Of a stretch of DNA of 64,000 bases, positions 48,298 to 56,319 are shown in pieces. The stretch covers positions 248,001 to 312,000 of the forward strand of contig NZ_CP170554.1 of the NCBI RefSeq assembly GCF_042701255.1, written 5' to 3'. A model generated the notes under the pieces. That model searched no databases, had not been told where the DNA came from, and saw only the letters and a list, made by a program, of their open reading frames with translations. The position numbers and the translations under genes were made by a program. How positions within the stretch are numbered: the first letter of the stretch is position 1; every line of letters starts with the position of its first letter. The stretch is from Tahibacter sp042701255. Lineage in GTDB: Bacteria; Pseudomonadota; Gammaproteobacteria; Xanthomonadales; Rhodanobacteraceae.

Positions 48298-48984
48298 TCA
48301 ATGCCTGCCGAGGAAGCTGCTGGCCATGCCGAGCAGGCGCTGCACGGCGACCGCGCCGCGCGCCTGGGTCAGCTGCGGCAGCAGATTGGCCAGTTCCTGC
48401 TGACGCTCCGGCGTCAGCTGTTTCGCGCGTTCGGCGAACGCGACGATGGAGCCCTGCTCCGCCGCCGGCAGCAGCAGCGGTGACTGCACGGCCGGCACGG
48501 CCGGCGCGGAGTGGTGGCCGTGGTGATGCTCGACATGGACGACGAGCGTGTCGGCGACCATGTCGCCGAAGCGGCGGCTGTGCGCGTCGACGAGACCGGC
48601 GACGAGGCCGAAGCCGTAACAGACCGGCAGCATGTCGACCGTCCGCATGAGATTGCGCACGATGGACGGCACCCAGCCCACCGGCGTGCCGTTCGCGTTG
48701 ACGACGCGCAGGCCCACCGCACGCTTGCCCGGCGTCTGTCCGTCCATGAGCACTTCGAACAGCACCGGATAGAGCCAGAACAGGCAAAACAGGACGATCA
48801 GGTAGATCGCGACGCCGAGATCGCCGAGCACGGCGAGCAGCAGGCTGACGAACCAGACCACGACCATGCGCAGCGCGAAGTCGATGGCCCAGGCTGCCGC
48901 GCGCGGCATCATGCCGGCGGCGCGCAGGCGCAGCGAAATGCCCTCGGGCGTTTCGACGAGGGTCAACGTATCGACGGGAACCAC
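48298..48984 (-). CDS. RDD-family membrane protein, first gene of MoxR operon
   Basis: A 228-residue protein. The RDD domain spans about residues 22-150: AWAIDF is the first motif, followed by DGQTPGKRAVGLRVV, FLWYPVLFEV-like helices and a final hydrophobic segment. A cytoplasmic tail with HHHGHH may bind metal. A GTG at 48984 is the most likely start, but no clear ribosome site is seen, so it could lie a little further up or down. It heads the RDD-SpoIIM-DUF4129-DUF4350-MoxR-DUF58 operon; the gap to SpoIIM is 7 bases. Confidence 0.85.
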   Translation of the reverse strand: MVPVDTLTLVETPEGISLRLRAAGMMPRAAAWAIDFALRMVVVWFVSLLLAVLGDLGVAIYLIVLFCLFWLYPVLFEVLMDGQTPGKRAVGLRVVNANGTPVGWVPSIVRNLMRTVDMLPVCYGFGLVAGLVDAHSRRFGDMVADTLVVHVEHHHGHHSAPAVPAVQSPLLLPAAEQGSIVAFAERAKQLTPERQQELANLLPQLTQARGAVAVQRLLGMASSFLGRH

Positions 48985-49409
48985 GGGAGTCGGCGGCTTC
49001 AGACGCGCCTCGCCACGACGGGGCCGCCGGCGCGGCGTGACGGCGGGACGCAGCGCGCATGCGGCGCGGCGTCCAGCATATGGTTTGGCGGCAACGATCC
49101 CGTCACGCGACTTTCTCCCTGGGGAAGCTCTGCACAAACGTACCGGGACGACCGGGCCGTACATCGGCGCTCGCGCCGGCGTGCCGGACCCACTGTCTCC
49201 CCGGTCCGGCCGGACGCCCGCTGCGCAGACGTCCGGCCGCCCCTCGTATCGAGGGGGTTCCGACATCCATACGAAATCCGGCGCGGTTCAGAGTCTTCCG
49301 CTGCGCCGCACTTTAGTGGCGCCCGCGTCGGTTGCGCAACGCGGATCCTGCACCGGGCGCCGCGGCAACGGGTCGCAGTGCCGCAGGTGGTCGGCGTGGT
49401 GTGCGGGTT
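48985..49409. other. Intergenic stretch upstream of the RDD gene
   Basis: The 425 bases between trhO and the RDD operon carry no frame with convincing codon use, no tRNA-like cloverleaf and no family A or B repeat. It must contain the operon promoter, but no strong -35/-10 pair was seen. Confidence 0.4.
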
Positions 49410-50159
49410 TCAGGCCGCGTCCGCGGGCCGGTCGATCAGCGGCTGCAGCTGCGCATCGAGCGCGACGCGTTCGTCGAACACGAAGCAGCGGCCGTCGTAG
49501 CCGTAGCCGCCGACCTGCTCGAAATAGCCGAGGATGCCGCCGTCGAGCTGCAGGGTCTGCGGCAGGCCGTGCTCGCGCAGCCACAGCGCGGCTTTCTCGC
49601 AGCGTATGCCGCCGGTGCAGAAGCTCACGACGGCCGCGTCGGCCAGCGACGCCTGCTCGGCGGCGATCGCCGCGGGCAGATCGGTGAAGCGGTCGATCGG
49701 CAAGGTCAATGCGCCGGCGAAGGTGCCGTGGCGGACTTCCTCGCGGTTGCGCGTATCCAGCAGCACAAGGCGGCGGCCGTCGTCGTCGCAGCCCTGGGCG
49801 ATCCAGCGTGCGAGCTGCGCCGGCGACACGGCCGGTGCACGACCCTGCAGCGGGTCGGACTGGTCGCGGCGGAAACTGATGATCTCGCGCTTGAACTTGA
49901 ACTTCAGCCGCGCGAACGGAAGCTGCTCGCTGCGGCTGTACTTGACCGTGATACCGGCGAAGCGCGCATCGCTGCGCAGCAGGGCCAGGAATCCGGCGAT
50001 GCCGCCTTCGCTGCCGGCGAGGAACAGGTTGATGCCTTCGGCCGCGACGAGCACGGTGCCGCGCAGCTCCAGTGCTTCGGCCTCGGGGCGCAGGGCGTCG
50101 ATCAGCGCCTGCGGCTGCGCGATCGCGGCGAAATGGTAAGCGGCGATGTTGACGATCAT
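49410..50159 (-). CDS. trhO: tRNA uridine(34) hydroxylase TrhO
   Basis: A 249-residue protein of the YceA/TrhO family, which uses oxygen to hydroxylate uridine 34 in tRNA on the way to mo5U/cmo5U-type modification. The N-terminal acylphosphatase-like domain (MIVNIAAYHFAAI; ALELRGTVLVAAEGIN) is followed by a rhodanese domain with active-site loop SFCTGGIRCEKAA. The length is shorter than E. coli TrhO, which has a longer C-terminal tail. It stands alone. Confidence 0.92.
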   Translation of the reverse strand: MIVNIAAYHFAAIAQPQALIDALRPEAEALELRGTVLVAAEGINLFLAGSEGGIAGFLALLRSDARFAGITVKYSRSEQLPFARLKFKFKREIISFRRDQSDPLQGRAPAVSPAQLARWIAQGCDDDGRRLVLLDTRNREEVRHGTFAGALTLPIDRFTDLPAAIAAEQASLADAAVVSFCTGGIRCEKAALWLREHGLPQTLQLDGGILGYFEQVGGYGYDGRCFVFDERVALDAQLQPLIDRPADAA

Positions 50160-50320
50160 CGGGAATGCGGAATCGGTGAGGCGGGGCGCGCGAGCGGCGC
50201 CGGCTGTCGCGGCGGGCTAGTTTAGCCGCAACGGTGCCGGGCCGCCCGGACGAGGCATTGCGCCGGCCTTGACGCTGAGGCGCAACAGCGCAGCGAAATG
50301 AGCCGACCGGCCGCGCTCTG

Positions 50321-50474
50321 CACCCCTCTCCCGCAAGGAAAGAGGCGAGGTCGTAGGGTCTTGCAGCGGCCAAGCCGTCCAGTAATGGCGGAACAACAAG
50401 CCGCGCCAGTTGCGCGAGCAACGTCTTGTTCTCCTCTCCTTTCGCGGGAGAAGGATCGGGGAAGAGGGGCTGCC
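50321..50474. repeat. Inverted pair of intergenic repeats, family B (degenerate)
   Basis: Two facing copies at about 50321-50350 and 50431-50474 share the CTTTCGCGGGAG/CTCCCGC palindrome and the GGGGAAGAGGGGCT tail seen at 8889-9073. They lie in the 333-base gap between trhO and the purine permease gene, which otherwise holds nothing recognisable. Confidence 0.6.
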
Positions 50475-50492
50475 CGACGCACCGACGCCAAT

Positions 50493-51782
50493 TCAGAGCA
50501 GCGCGAACTTCGCGATGAAGACCAGCGCGATCAGCGCGACTGCCGGCGGCAGTTCGCGCCAGCGGCCGGCCAGCAGCTTGATGCCGGCATAGCTGATGAA
50601 ACCGAATGCGATGCCGTGGGCGATCGAGAACGTCAGCGGCATCGACAAGGCGCAGATCACGGCCGGTGCCGATTCGGTCAGGTCGTTCCAATCCAGCTCG
50701 GCCAGGCCGTAGCTCATGAGGATGGCCACGTAGATCAGCGCCGGCGCGGTCGCGAACGGCGGCACCGTCGCGGCCAGCGGCGACAGGAACAGCGCGGCGA
50801 GAAACAGCAGCGCGACGACGACCGCCGTCAGCCCCGTGCGGCCGCCGGCCGCGGTGCCGGCTGCGCTTTCGATGTAGGCCGTCGTCGACGAGGTACCCAG
50901 CACCGCGCCCGCGGCAATCGCGGTCGAATCGGCCAGCAGCGCGCGTCGCAGCCGCGGCAGCTTGCCCTGCGCATCGAGCAGGCCGGCGCGGTGGCTGACG
51001 CCGATCAGGGTGCCGGTCGCATCGAACAGCTCGACGAGGAAGAAGGTCAGCACCACCGTGACCAGGCCCGCGTTCAGCGCCGCGGCCAGATCCAGCTGCA
51101 GCAGGGTCGGCATCAGCGACGGCGGCATCGCGAACACGCCGGCGAACCGCGCATGGCCGAACAGCAACGCGGCCACGGTCACCGCGAGTATGCCGATGAC
51201 GATGCCGCCGCGAATGCGCCGCGCTTCCAGCGCGACGATCAGCAGCAGCCCGGCGCCCGCGTACAGCACGCTCGGCGCGTGCAGGTCGCCGAGACCGACC
51301 AGGGTCGCCGGATTCGCCGCGATCAGGCCTGCGTTCTTGAAACCGATGACCGCGAGGAACAGGCCGATGCCGGCCGAGATCGCGAGCTTCAACGACCGCG
51401 GTATCGCATCGACGATCCATTCGCGCACGCGCACGAGACTGATCGCGATGAACAGGCAGCCCGAGATGAACACCGCACCGAGCGCCGCTTGCCAGCTGAA
51501 ACCCAGCCCCTGCACGACGCTGTAGGCGAAATACGCGTTGAGCCCCATGCCCGGCGCCAGCGCGATCGGATAGTTCGCATACAGGCCCATGACGGCCGAA
51601 CCGATCGCCGCCGCCAGACACGTCGCGACGAACACCGCCTCCGGCGGCATGCCCGCGGCCGAAAGAATCTGCGGATTGACGAACATGATGTAGGCCATCG
51701 CGAGAAACGTCGCGAGCCCGGCCAGACACTCGGTACGGACGTCGCTGCCGTTTTCACGCAGTCGGAACCAGCGTTCGAGCAC
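50493..51782 (-). CDS. NCS2-family purine (adenine/guanine/hypoxanthine) permease
   Basis: A 429-residue transporter with GTG start; GGAGA lies six bases ahead. It has about 12-14 helices and the AzgA-type signatures GLATFLAMAYIMFVNP, TCLAAAIGSAVMGLYANYPIALAPGMGLNAYFAY (about 51-84) and VLTFFLVELFDATGTLIGV. Proteins of this length are proton-driven importers of hypoxanthine, guanine or adenine. The exact base cannot be told. A family A repeat pair lies upstream. Confidence 0.92.
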   Translation of the reverse strand: MLERWFRLRENGSDVRTECLAGLATFLAMAYIMFVNPQILSAAGMPPEAVFVATCLAAAIGSAVMGLYANYPIALAPGMGLNAYFAYSVVQGLGFSWQAALGAVFISGCLFIAISLVRVREWIVDAIPRSLKLAISAGIGLFLAVIGFKNAGLIAANPATLVGLGDLHAPSVLYAGAGLLLIVALEARRIRGGIVIGILAVTVAALLFGHARFAGVFAMPPSLMPTLLQLDLAAALNAGLVTVVLTFFLVELFDATGTLIGVSHRAGLLDAQGKLPRLRRALLADSTAIAAGAVLGTSSTTAYIESAAGTAAGGRTGLTAVVVALLFLAALFLSPLAATVPPFATAPALIYVAILMSYGLAELDWNDLTESAPAVICALSMPLTFSIAHGIAFGFISYAGIKLLAGRWRELPPAVALIALVFIAKFALL

Positions 51783-51890
51783 GGGTGTCTCCGCAGGCGA
51801 TGGTCGGGCGATTGTACGGACGCCGCGGCGGCTCGCCAGAGGGCCGGCGGAATCGGCGGCCGCAAGCGATGCGTGTGTGCCGAAGGCGAA

Positions 51891-52053
51891 GCAACCCATC
51901 CCCACCCATACCCTCCGGCCCGTTGGGCGCTCAAGGCCGTCAGAACCTGCGGTTCTGAGCGACGGCCTTTCTCCCCCTTGAAGGGGAGGGTTAAAACCGC
52001 GGCGCTGCTAATAAGCCCTCCCCTTCAAGGGGAGGGTCGGGTGGGGATGGGTG
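51891..52053. repeat. Inverted pair of intergenic repeats, family A, with nested insert
   Basis: The right copy (52013-52053) is a normal family A unit. The left copy begins at 51891 with the usual tail, but its palindrome is interrupted by about 55 bases (51917-51972) that form their own hairpin, with arms AAGGCCGTC and GACGGCCTT. The pair lies in the 466-base divergent gap between the purine permease and the cold-shock gene; the rest of that gap shows nothing. Confidence 0.8.
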
Positions 52054-52248
52054 TCCCCGCAGCGGACGTAATGCACACCAGAAGAGAAGTGGCCCACATG
52101 ACTGCCCGACCTCGCCTCGCCGCACCGCGTGCTGGCGACCGATGCCGGCGCAAACTTGCCCACATGCGACCGCGCTGTCGACAATGGCCGCGGGCCGTCC
52201 CGGCCCTTCGGTGACTCGACGCGAGCGCCGCGGCGCAACGGAGGCGGA

Positions 52249-52860
52249 ATGCGTTTCCAGGGCAGGATCAACGAATGGCGCGACGAACAGGGTTACGGCT
52301 TCATCGTGCCCGACGCCGGCGGCGAACGCGTATTCGTTCACGTCAAAGCGTTCAAACGCGGATCGCCCCGCCCCACCGTCGGGGACAAGGTCGACTACGT
52401 CGCGACCCGCGACCTACGCGGCCGGCTGTCGGCGGAACAGGTGGAGCACCACACGTCAGGCATGGGCCTGCGCCGTCTGACCAACGGCGCGCGCAGCCTG
52501 CCGCTGCTAATCGCCGGCGGATTCCTCGTCGCCCTCGCGGTCCTGGCCTCGACCGCGAAAATTCCATGGCCGCTGTTTGCGGCCTACGTGACCACGAGCC
52601 TCATCACGTTCGGCTGCTACGCATCCGACAAATCGGCCGCGCAGCGCGGCGCCTGGCGCATCCCGGAAAGCACGCTGCAACTGCTCGCCCTGTTCGGCGG
52701 CTGGCCCGGCGCACTGGCGGCACAGCAGCTGCTGCGCCACAAGACGCGCAAGCTCACGTTCCAGCTGGTGTTCTGGCTGGCCGTCGCGGCGAATCTCGCG
52801 GCACTGGGCTGGCTGCTATCGGTCGACGTGGTGCGATTGCTCGGCGGATGGCGCGACTAA
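52249..52860 (+). CDS. Cold-shock domain protein fused to DUF1294
   Basis: A 203-residue protein; GGAGG lies 6 bases ahead of the ATG. Residues 1-65 form a cold-shock domain with RNA-binding strand GYGFIVPDAGGERVFVHV (RNP1/RNP2-like). Residues 80-200 are DUF1294, with three or four hydrophobic helices and CYASDKSAAQRGAWRIPE. The fusion is a known family in proteobacteria, placing a nucleic-acid-binding domain at the membrane. Its role is not established. Confidence 0.9.
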   Translation: MRFQGRINEWRDEQGYGFIVPDAGGERVFVHVKAFKRGSPRPTVGDKVDYVATRDLRGRLSAEQVEHHTSGMGLRRLTNGARSLPLLIAGGFLVALAVLASTAKIPWPLFAAYVTTSLITFGCYASDKSAAQRGAWRIPESTLQLLALFGGWPGALAAQQLLRHKTRKLTFQLVFWLAVAANLAALGWLLSVDVVRLLGGWRD

Positions 52861-52936
52861 GCGCAGGCGACGAGCTGCTCGATCAGATGTGCGAGCTGCT
52901 GGGGTGCCTGCTTCGCTCGCACACCCGAAATGAAAG

Positions 52937-52956
52937 AGCCCTCCTTGCGGAGGGCT
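52937..52956 (-). terminator. Probable terminator of the metalloprotease gene
   Basis: The 8-base-pair stem AGCCCTCC/GGAGGGCT with a TTGC (GCAA) loop lies 27 bases beyond the metalloprotease stop; on the minus strand it is followed by the T-rich CTCTTTCATTT. Confidence 0.65.
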
Positions 52957-52982
52957 CCGGACAGCGCGAAGCGAAACTCGGC

Positions 52983-54944
52983 TCAGGACTCGAAGCCGTT
53001 CTTGAAGATCACGTCGCTGCCCGCGGTGATCGTGAAATTCGGCGCCGAGATGTTGAAGAAGATGTTGCCGACGCAGGACACGCGCACGCGAGCCTGGGTC
53101 GTGGCCACGTTGGGCACGGCAATCGACGCGCTGCCGTTGTTCGGGAAGCTGCCGACGTTGAGCGGATAGGTCAGGCCGCCGTCGGTCGACACGTCGATGC
53201 CGACGTTGGCGCAGGAAATCGGCGCCGCGGTAGTGCCGGCCACGTCCCAGGTCACGGTCTGCGTGCTGAGGCCGGCCCAGCTCACGGCCGTGGCCGGCGC
53301 GGTGACCTTGAACGCGCCGCTCGTGACGACCGACTGCACCGTCATGTCGGCGCTGTTGGTGCTGCCGAAGCCCGGCACGTTGTCGCGCACGGTCAGGCGG
53401 AAGTGCATCGTGCGCGCCGTGGTCGGCAGGATTTCGCCGGTCATCGTCGTACCCGCGATCAGGTTGGACAGGCGCGGGATGATGCGCACGCCGGTCGGCG
53501 TCGGATTCAGCGAGCGGATGATGGGACCGTTGCCGGGGTCGGTGGCCAGCGTGTTGTTGACCGAGCCCGTGTCGTTCTGTTCCCAGTCGTAGCTCAGGGT
53601 GCCGCCGCTCGTCGTCGTCGCCGAGCCGGTCAGCACGAACGGCGTGCGCGCCGGAATGATGAAGTTCGACAGCGGTGCGATCGCCGGCACCGCGTTCGGA
53701 TTCGTCGTCGTGTCCGAGCAGCTCGCACCGCCGCCGAAGGTATAGGTGCGGATCTCGTTGAGGCTGCTGGCCGTGAAGTACGGATCGGAATTGGGCTGCA
53801 GGTTCGCCGATCCGCAGATGCCGGCGTAGGCCATGATGGTCGAGCCGCTGCCCGGCTCGAACGCGGTCGGACCGTTGCGGTTGCCGCCGCCGCAGCTGGA
53901 CGTGGTGCTGTTGAACGTGTGGTCGCCGCCGAACTGGTGGCCGAGCTCGTGAGCGACGTAGTCGATCCAGAACGCGTCGCCGGTCGGATTCGGCGCGCCC
54001 GTCGTACCGTCGCCCTTCTGGCCGTTGATGCAGATAACGCCGAGACCGGCGACGCCGCCGGAGCCTGTCGTCAGCACGTGGCCCACGTCGTAGTTGGCCG
54101 CGCCGATGACGGTGTCGACCTGCGCCGTGTTCATGTCGACGGCGGTGTCGTCGTTCGGGTACGGATCGCCGGTCGCGCTCGGGAAGACCAGCAGGTCGTT
54201 GTTCGGCACCAGGGTCATGTGGATCGCGAAATCCTGCTCGTAGACCTGGTTGACGCGGTTGACCGTCGCGACCACGCCGGCCATGCCGGTGGCCACGGTC
54301 GCACCGTTGACCGGGCTGATCGCGATCACGTAGTTGTGATTCGCCGCCATCGCGAGCGCGTAGTTGCGCTTGATCGTGCCGGTCGTCGTCAGCGGCACGG
54401 GTCCACTGCGCAGCGCCGTGTCGACGTTGTTCGCCACGGGCCGGCCGTGCACGCCGCACTTGAAGTCGCGCGACGGCGTCGCGTCGCTGCGCGAGAAACT
54501 CTGGTAGGCGTTGCCGCCGTTCCTGTCCTGCGGCTGCACGATCCAGACGCCGTCGGTCGCGAACACCATGGCCTGGAAGCCCAGCGGCGACACGTCGATG
54601 CGCGCCTGCGTACCGTCGGCCGCGATGCCGTGGTAGCTCCGGATCTGCGGATACTTGGCCGCGAGCGACGGCGGCATCACGCCCGAATCCTGCAGCACGA
54701 ACTCGGCGAAGCCGCCGTTGGGCTGCGGCACCGCGAGGGTCTCGCCGCGGCGTGCGCCGTCGTCGAGGAACGCGTTGAGCGCCGCCGCGTCGAGTTCGAG
54801 CGCGCGGAACTGCGTGACGTTTGCCGCGCCGGCGGCCTGCGGCTGCGCAGCGTCCGACCAGAATGCCGCGCTGTCCGCAGCTGCAGCCGCGTTCGCGCCC
54901 AAGGCCAGCAGCAGCGCCGCCGACAGAAAACCGATGTTGCGCAT
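52983..54944 (-). CDS. Secreted reprolysin-like (M12B-type) zinc metalloprotease with F-x-N-G-F motif
   Basis: A 653-residue exported enzyme. A signal peptide ends at about residue 23; a propeptide-like region (24-180) precedes the metzincin domain with zinc ligands H332, H336 and H342 and catalytic E333 in AHELGHQFGGDHT, and the Met-turn at M371 in IMAYAGIC. The C-terminal 260 residues hold Ig-like/proprotein convertase-P-like beta domains (TVTWDVAGTTAAPI; VDVSTDGGLTYPL-like). It ends VIFKNGFES, resembling two other secreted proteins here. Probably degrades extracellular protein. Its terminator lies at 52937. Confidence 0.93.
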   Translation of the reverse strand: MRNIGFLSAALLLALGANAAAAADSAAFWSDAAQPQAAGAANVTQFRALELDAAALNAFLDDGARRGETLAVPQPNGGFAEFVLQDSGVMPPSLAAKYPQIRSYHGIAADGTQARIDVSPLGFQAMVFATDGVWIVQPQDRNGGNAYQSFSRSDATPSRDFKCGVHGRPVANNVDTALRSGPVPLTTTGTIKRNYALAMAANHNYVIAISPVNGATVATGMAGVVATVNRVNQVYEQDFAIHMTLVPNNDLLVFPSATGDPYPNDDTAVDMNTAQVDTVIGAANYDVGHVLTTGSGGVAGLGVICINGQKGDGTTGAPNPTGDAFWIDYVAHELGHQFGGDHTFNSTTSSCGGGNRNGPTAFEPGSGSTIMAYAGICGSANLQPNSDPYFTASSLNEIRTYTFGGGASCSDTTTNPNAVPAIAPLSNFIIPARTPFVLTGSATTTSGGTLSYDWEQNDTGSVNNTLATDPGNGPIIRSLNPTPTGVRIIPRLSNLIAGTTMTGEILPTTARTMHFRLTVRDNVPGFGSTNSADMTVQSVVTSGAFKVTAPATAVSWAGLSTQTVTWDVAGTTAAPISCANVGIDVSTDGGLTYPLNVGSFPNNGSASIAVPNVATTQARVRVSCVGNIFFNISAPNFTITAGSDVIFKNGFES

Positions 54945-55369
54945 TGCGAAAACCCCCGATGAATGATGCCGAATGCCGCGGCGAGCTTCCCGCGCGCAGC
55001 GCCGGACGGCGCCGGTTCGCAGCGGGAAGCGGCAAGTATGCGACCGCACCGGCAGGCCACGCAGGACCGGCCGACGGAATAATTCTCGGCCTGCGGGCGG
55101 ATATCGCCGCCGAAGCCCGCGATCGTCTGCGGTCGCATCCGCCACGTTCGGGCGGTGGCCGGGGATCGGCGTCGAGGTCAGCTCGGTATCGGCACGCAGG
55201 CGAACGGGGACGGTTCCGGCCAGTACCACGAATCCGGCGGCGACCCGAGGGCGATCCGATCCGACGCACGAACCGGCTGCGGCTATCGGTCGAGACCGCG
55301 GCACATATGCGCTTGCGCGCCGGTCGCGGCGGCGGCCTCATAGGCGTTTCGCCACCGCAGGAGCTCACG
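54945..55369. other. Divergent intergenic region, no gene seen
   Basis: The 425 bases between the metalloprotease and the RidA-like gene contain only frames with poor codon bias and Arg-rich translations. No repeat of family A or B and no RNA gene was recognised. Confidence 0.4.
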
Positions 55370-55714
55370 ATGATCCAACGCTACGACACCGGTCCGCGCA
55401 TGTCCGAAATGGTCGTGCACAACGGCACGATCTACCTGGCCGGCCAGATCGCCGACGACGCCGAGGCCGACATCGCCGGCCAGACCCGCGAGGTGCTCGA
55501 AGCCATCGACACGCTGCTCGCCCGCGCCGGCAGCGACAAGTCGCGGATCCTGCGCGCGCAGATCTATCTCGCCGATCTGGCCGACTTCACGGCGATGAAT
55601 CTGGTCTGGGAGAAATGGGTCGTGCCCGGCCACACGCCGGCGCGCGCGACCGTGCAGGCCGCACTCGCCAATCCGAAATGGAAGATCGAGATCGTCGTCA
55701 CCGCGGCGGTCTGA
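55370..55714 (+). CDS. RidA/YjgF family protein
   Basis: A 114-residue protein with AGGAG 8 bases before the ATG. It has the YjgF trimer fold, with the signature VHNGTIYLAGQIADDA near residue 16 and ATVQAALANPKWKIEIVVTAAV at the end. True RidA enzymes have an Arg near residue 105 that binds the substrate carboxylate; here the equivalent region reads LANPKWKIE without the usual RALPKD/E arginine, so it may belong to a Rid subgroup with another role. It deaminates reactive enamines only if the site is intact (inference). Confidence 0.88.
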   Translation: MIQRYDTGPRMSEMVVHNGTIYLAGQIADDAEADIAGQTREVLEAIDTLLARAGSDKSRILRAQIYLADLADFTAMNLVWEKWVVPGHTPARATVQAALANPKWKIEIVVTAAV

Positions 55715-55729
55715 GAACAGCGCGCCAAC

Positions 55730-55960
55730 TACAATGTCGACTGCTGTACGCCGGACTTTTGGGCTTTTCCAGAAGGAGCTTGTACGGTCAATACGTGCGC
55801 TTCACACAACGTCGAGGCTCGGCGATGCCGAGCCTCGACGTTGATTCAGGGAGACTCTGGACAGATCAGCAATCATTTGTCTATGGCATGAACCAATGAC
55901 TGGCCTGAGCTGAGTCAGGCCCCGAGGCTGCCCCTCCAGAGCTGCAACAGCTCTTACTTT
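55730..55960 (+). ncRNA. Candidate structured RNA with three hairpins
   Basis: This lower-GC segment holds a TACAAT -10-like box (55730-55735), a perfect 17-base-pair hairpin (55807-55843), a second hairpin (55902-55921, stem GGCCTGA/TCAGGCC) and a third (55938-55954, AGAGCTG/CAGCTCT) followed by T-rich TACTTTT. The series could be a small RNA ending in a weak terminator, or only a set of palindromes from a mobile unit. Confidence 0.25.
55807..55843. repeat. Perfect 17-bp inverted repeat (hairpin)
   Basis: The arms CAACGTCGAGGCTCGGC and GCCGAGCCTCGACGTTG are exact reverse complements separated by GAT. No T run follows on either side, so it is not a simple terminator. Confidence 0.9.
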
Positions 55961-56202
55961 TCGTCTAGCAGACTATTCAGCCGGCGAACCTCTTCAATGA
56001 GAGCAACGACATCTTGCCTCGCATGAGCGATGAAATCCTGATCTTCAATGGTCGCTCCGGTTAATTCGATATCTCCGCCGGAAGTGCGAATGAAGCTGGA
56101 GCCGCTCAGATGATCCCTTCCTTCCACAAAGGAAATCCAGGGTCCTTCTGTCGCGGAATTGACTCGATTTTCAGCCTCTTCAATCCAATTTGGCAGCTTC
56201 AT
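55954..56202 (-). CDS. Small hypothetical protein in a lower-GC island
   Basis: An 82-residue soluble acidic protein. The block DQDFIAHARQDVVALIEEVRRL is reminiscent of small bacterial and phage proteins (Ea22-like) that end in such a helix, and GRDHLSGSSFIRT adds a second conserved-looking block, but no function is assigned. Base composition drops from about two-thirds to near half G+C across this gene and its flanks, which suggests recent transfer. A TATAAG box lies about 25 bases upstream of the ATG. No clear ribosome binding site. Confidence 0.6.
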   Translation of the reverse strand: MKLPNWIEEAENRVNSATEGPWISFVEGRDHLSGSSFIRTSGGDIELTGATIEDQDFIAHARQDVVALIEEVRRLNSLLDEK

Positions 56203-56319
56203 AAGAGTCTCACAGGTTCGGATTTCTTATAGGGCGAGAGCGCCCTGGCCTCCAGTGCCGGCGACCAAAACATACCGACAGGTATCGCGTAGTTCTGCAA
56301 CCGGCCTCGCGCGGGCATT

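Noticed and set aside
48985..49409. A tRNA or riboswitch in the long gap before the RDD operon
   Set aside because: No cloverleaf arms, conserved T-loop sequence or recognised aptamer core could be found by eye.
52275..54962. A 895-codon plus-strand open frame opposite the metalloprotease
   Set aside because: Arg/Asp-rich translation without domains; the minus-strand metalloprotease has zinc motif, signal peptide and terminator.
55807..55843. The 17-bp hairpin as a Rho-independent terminator or integron attC site
   Set aside because: No T run follows on either side, and the attC core sites with proper spacing were not found.
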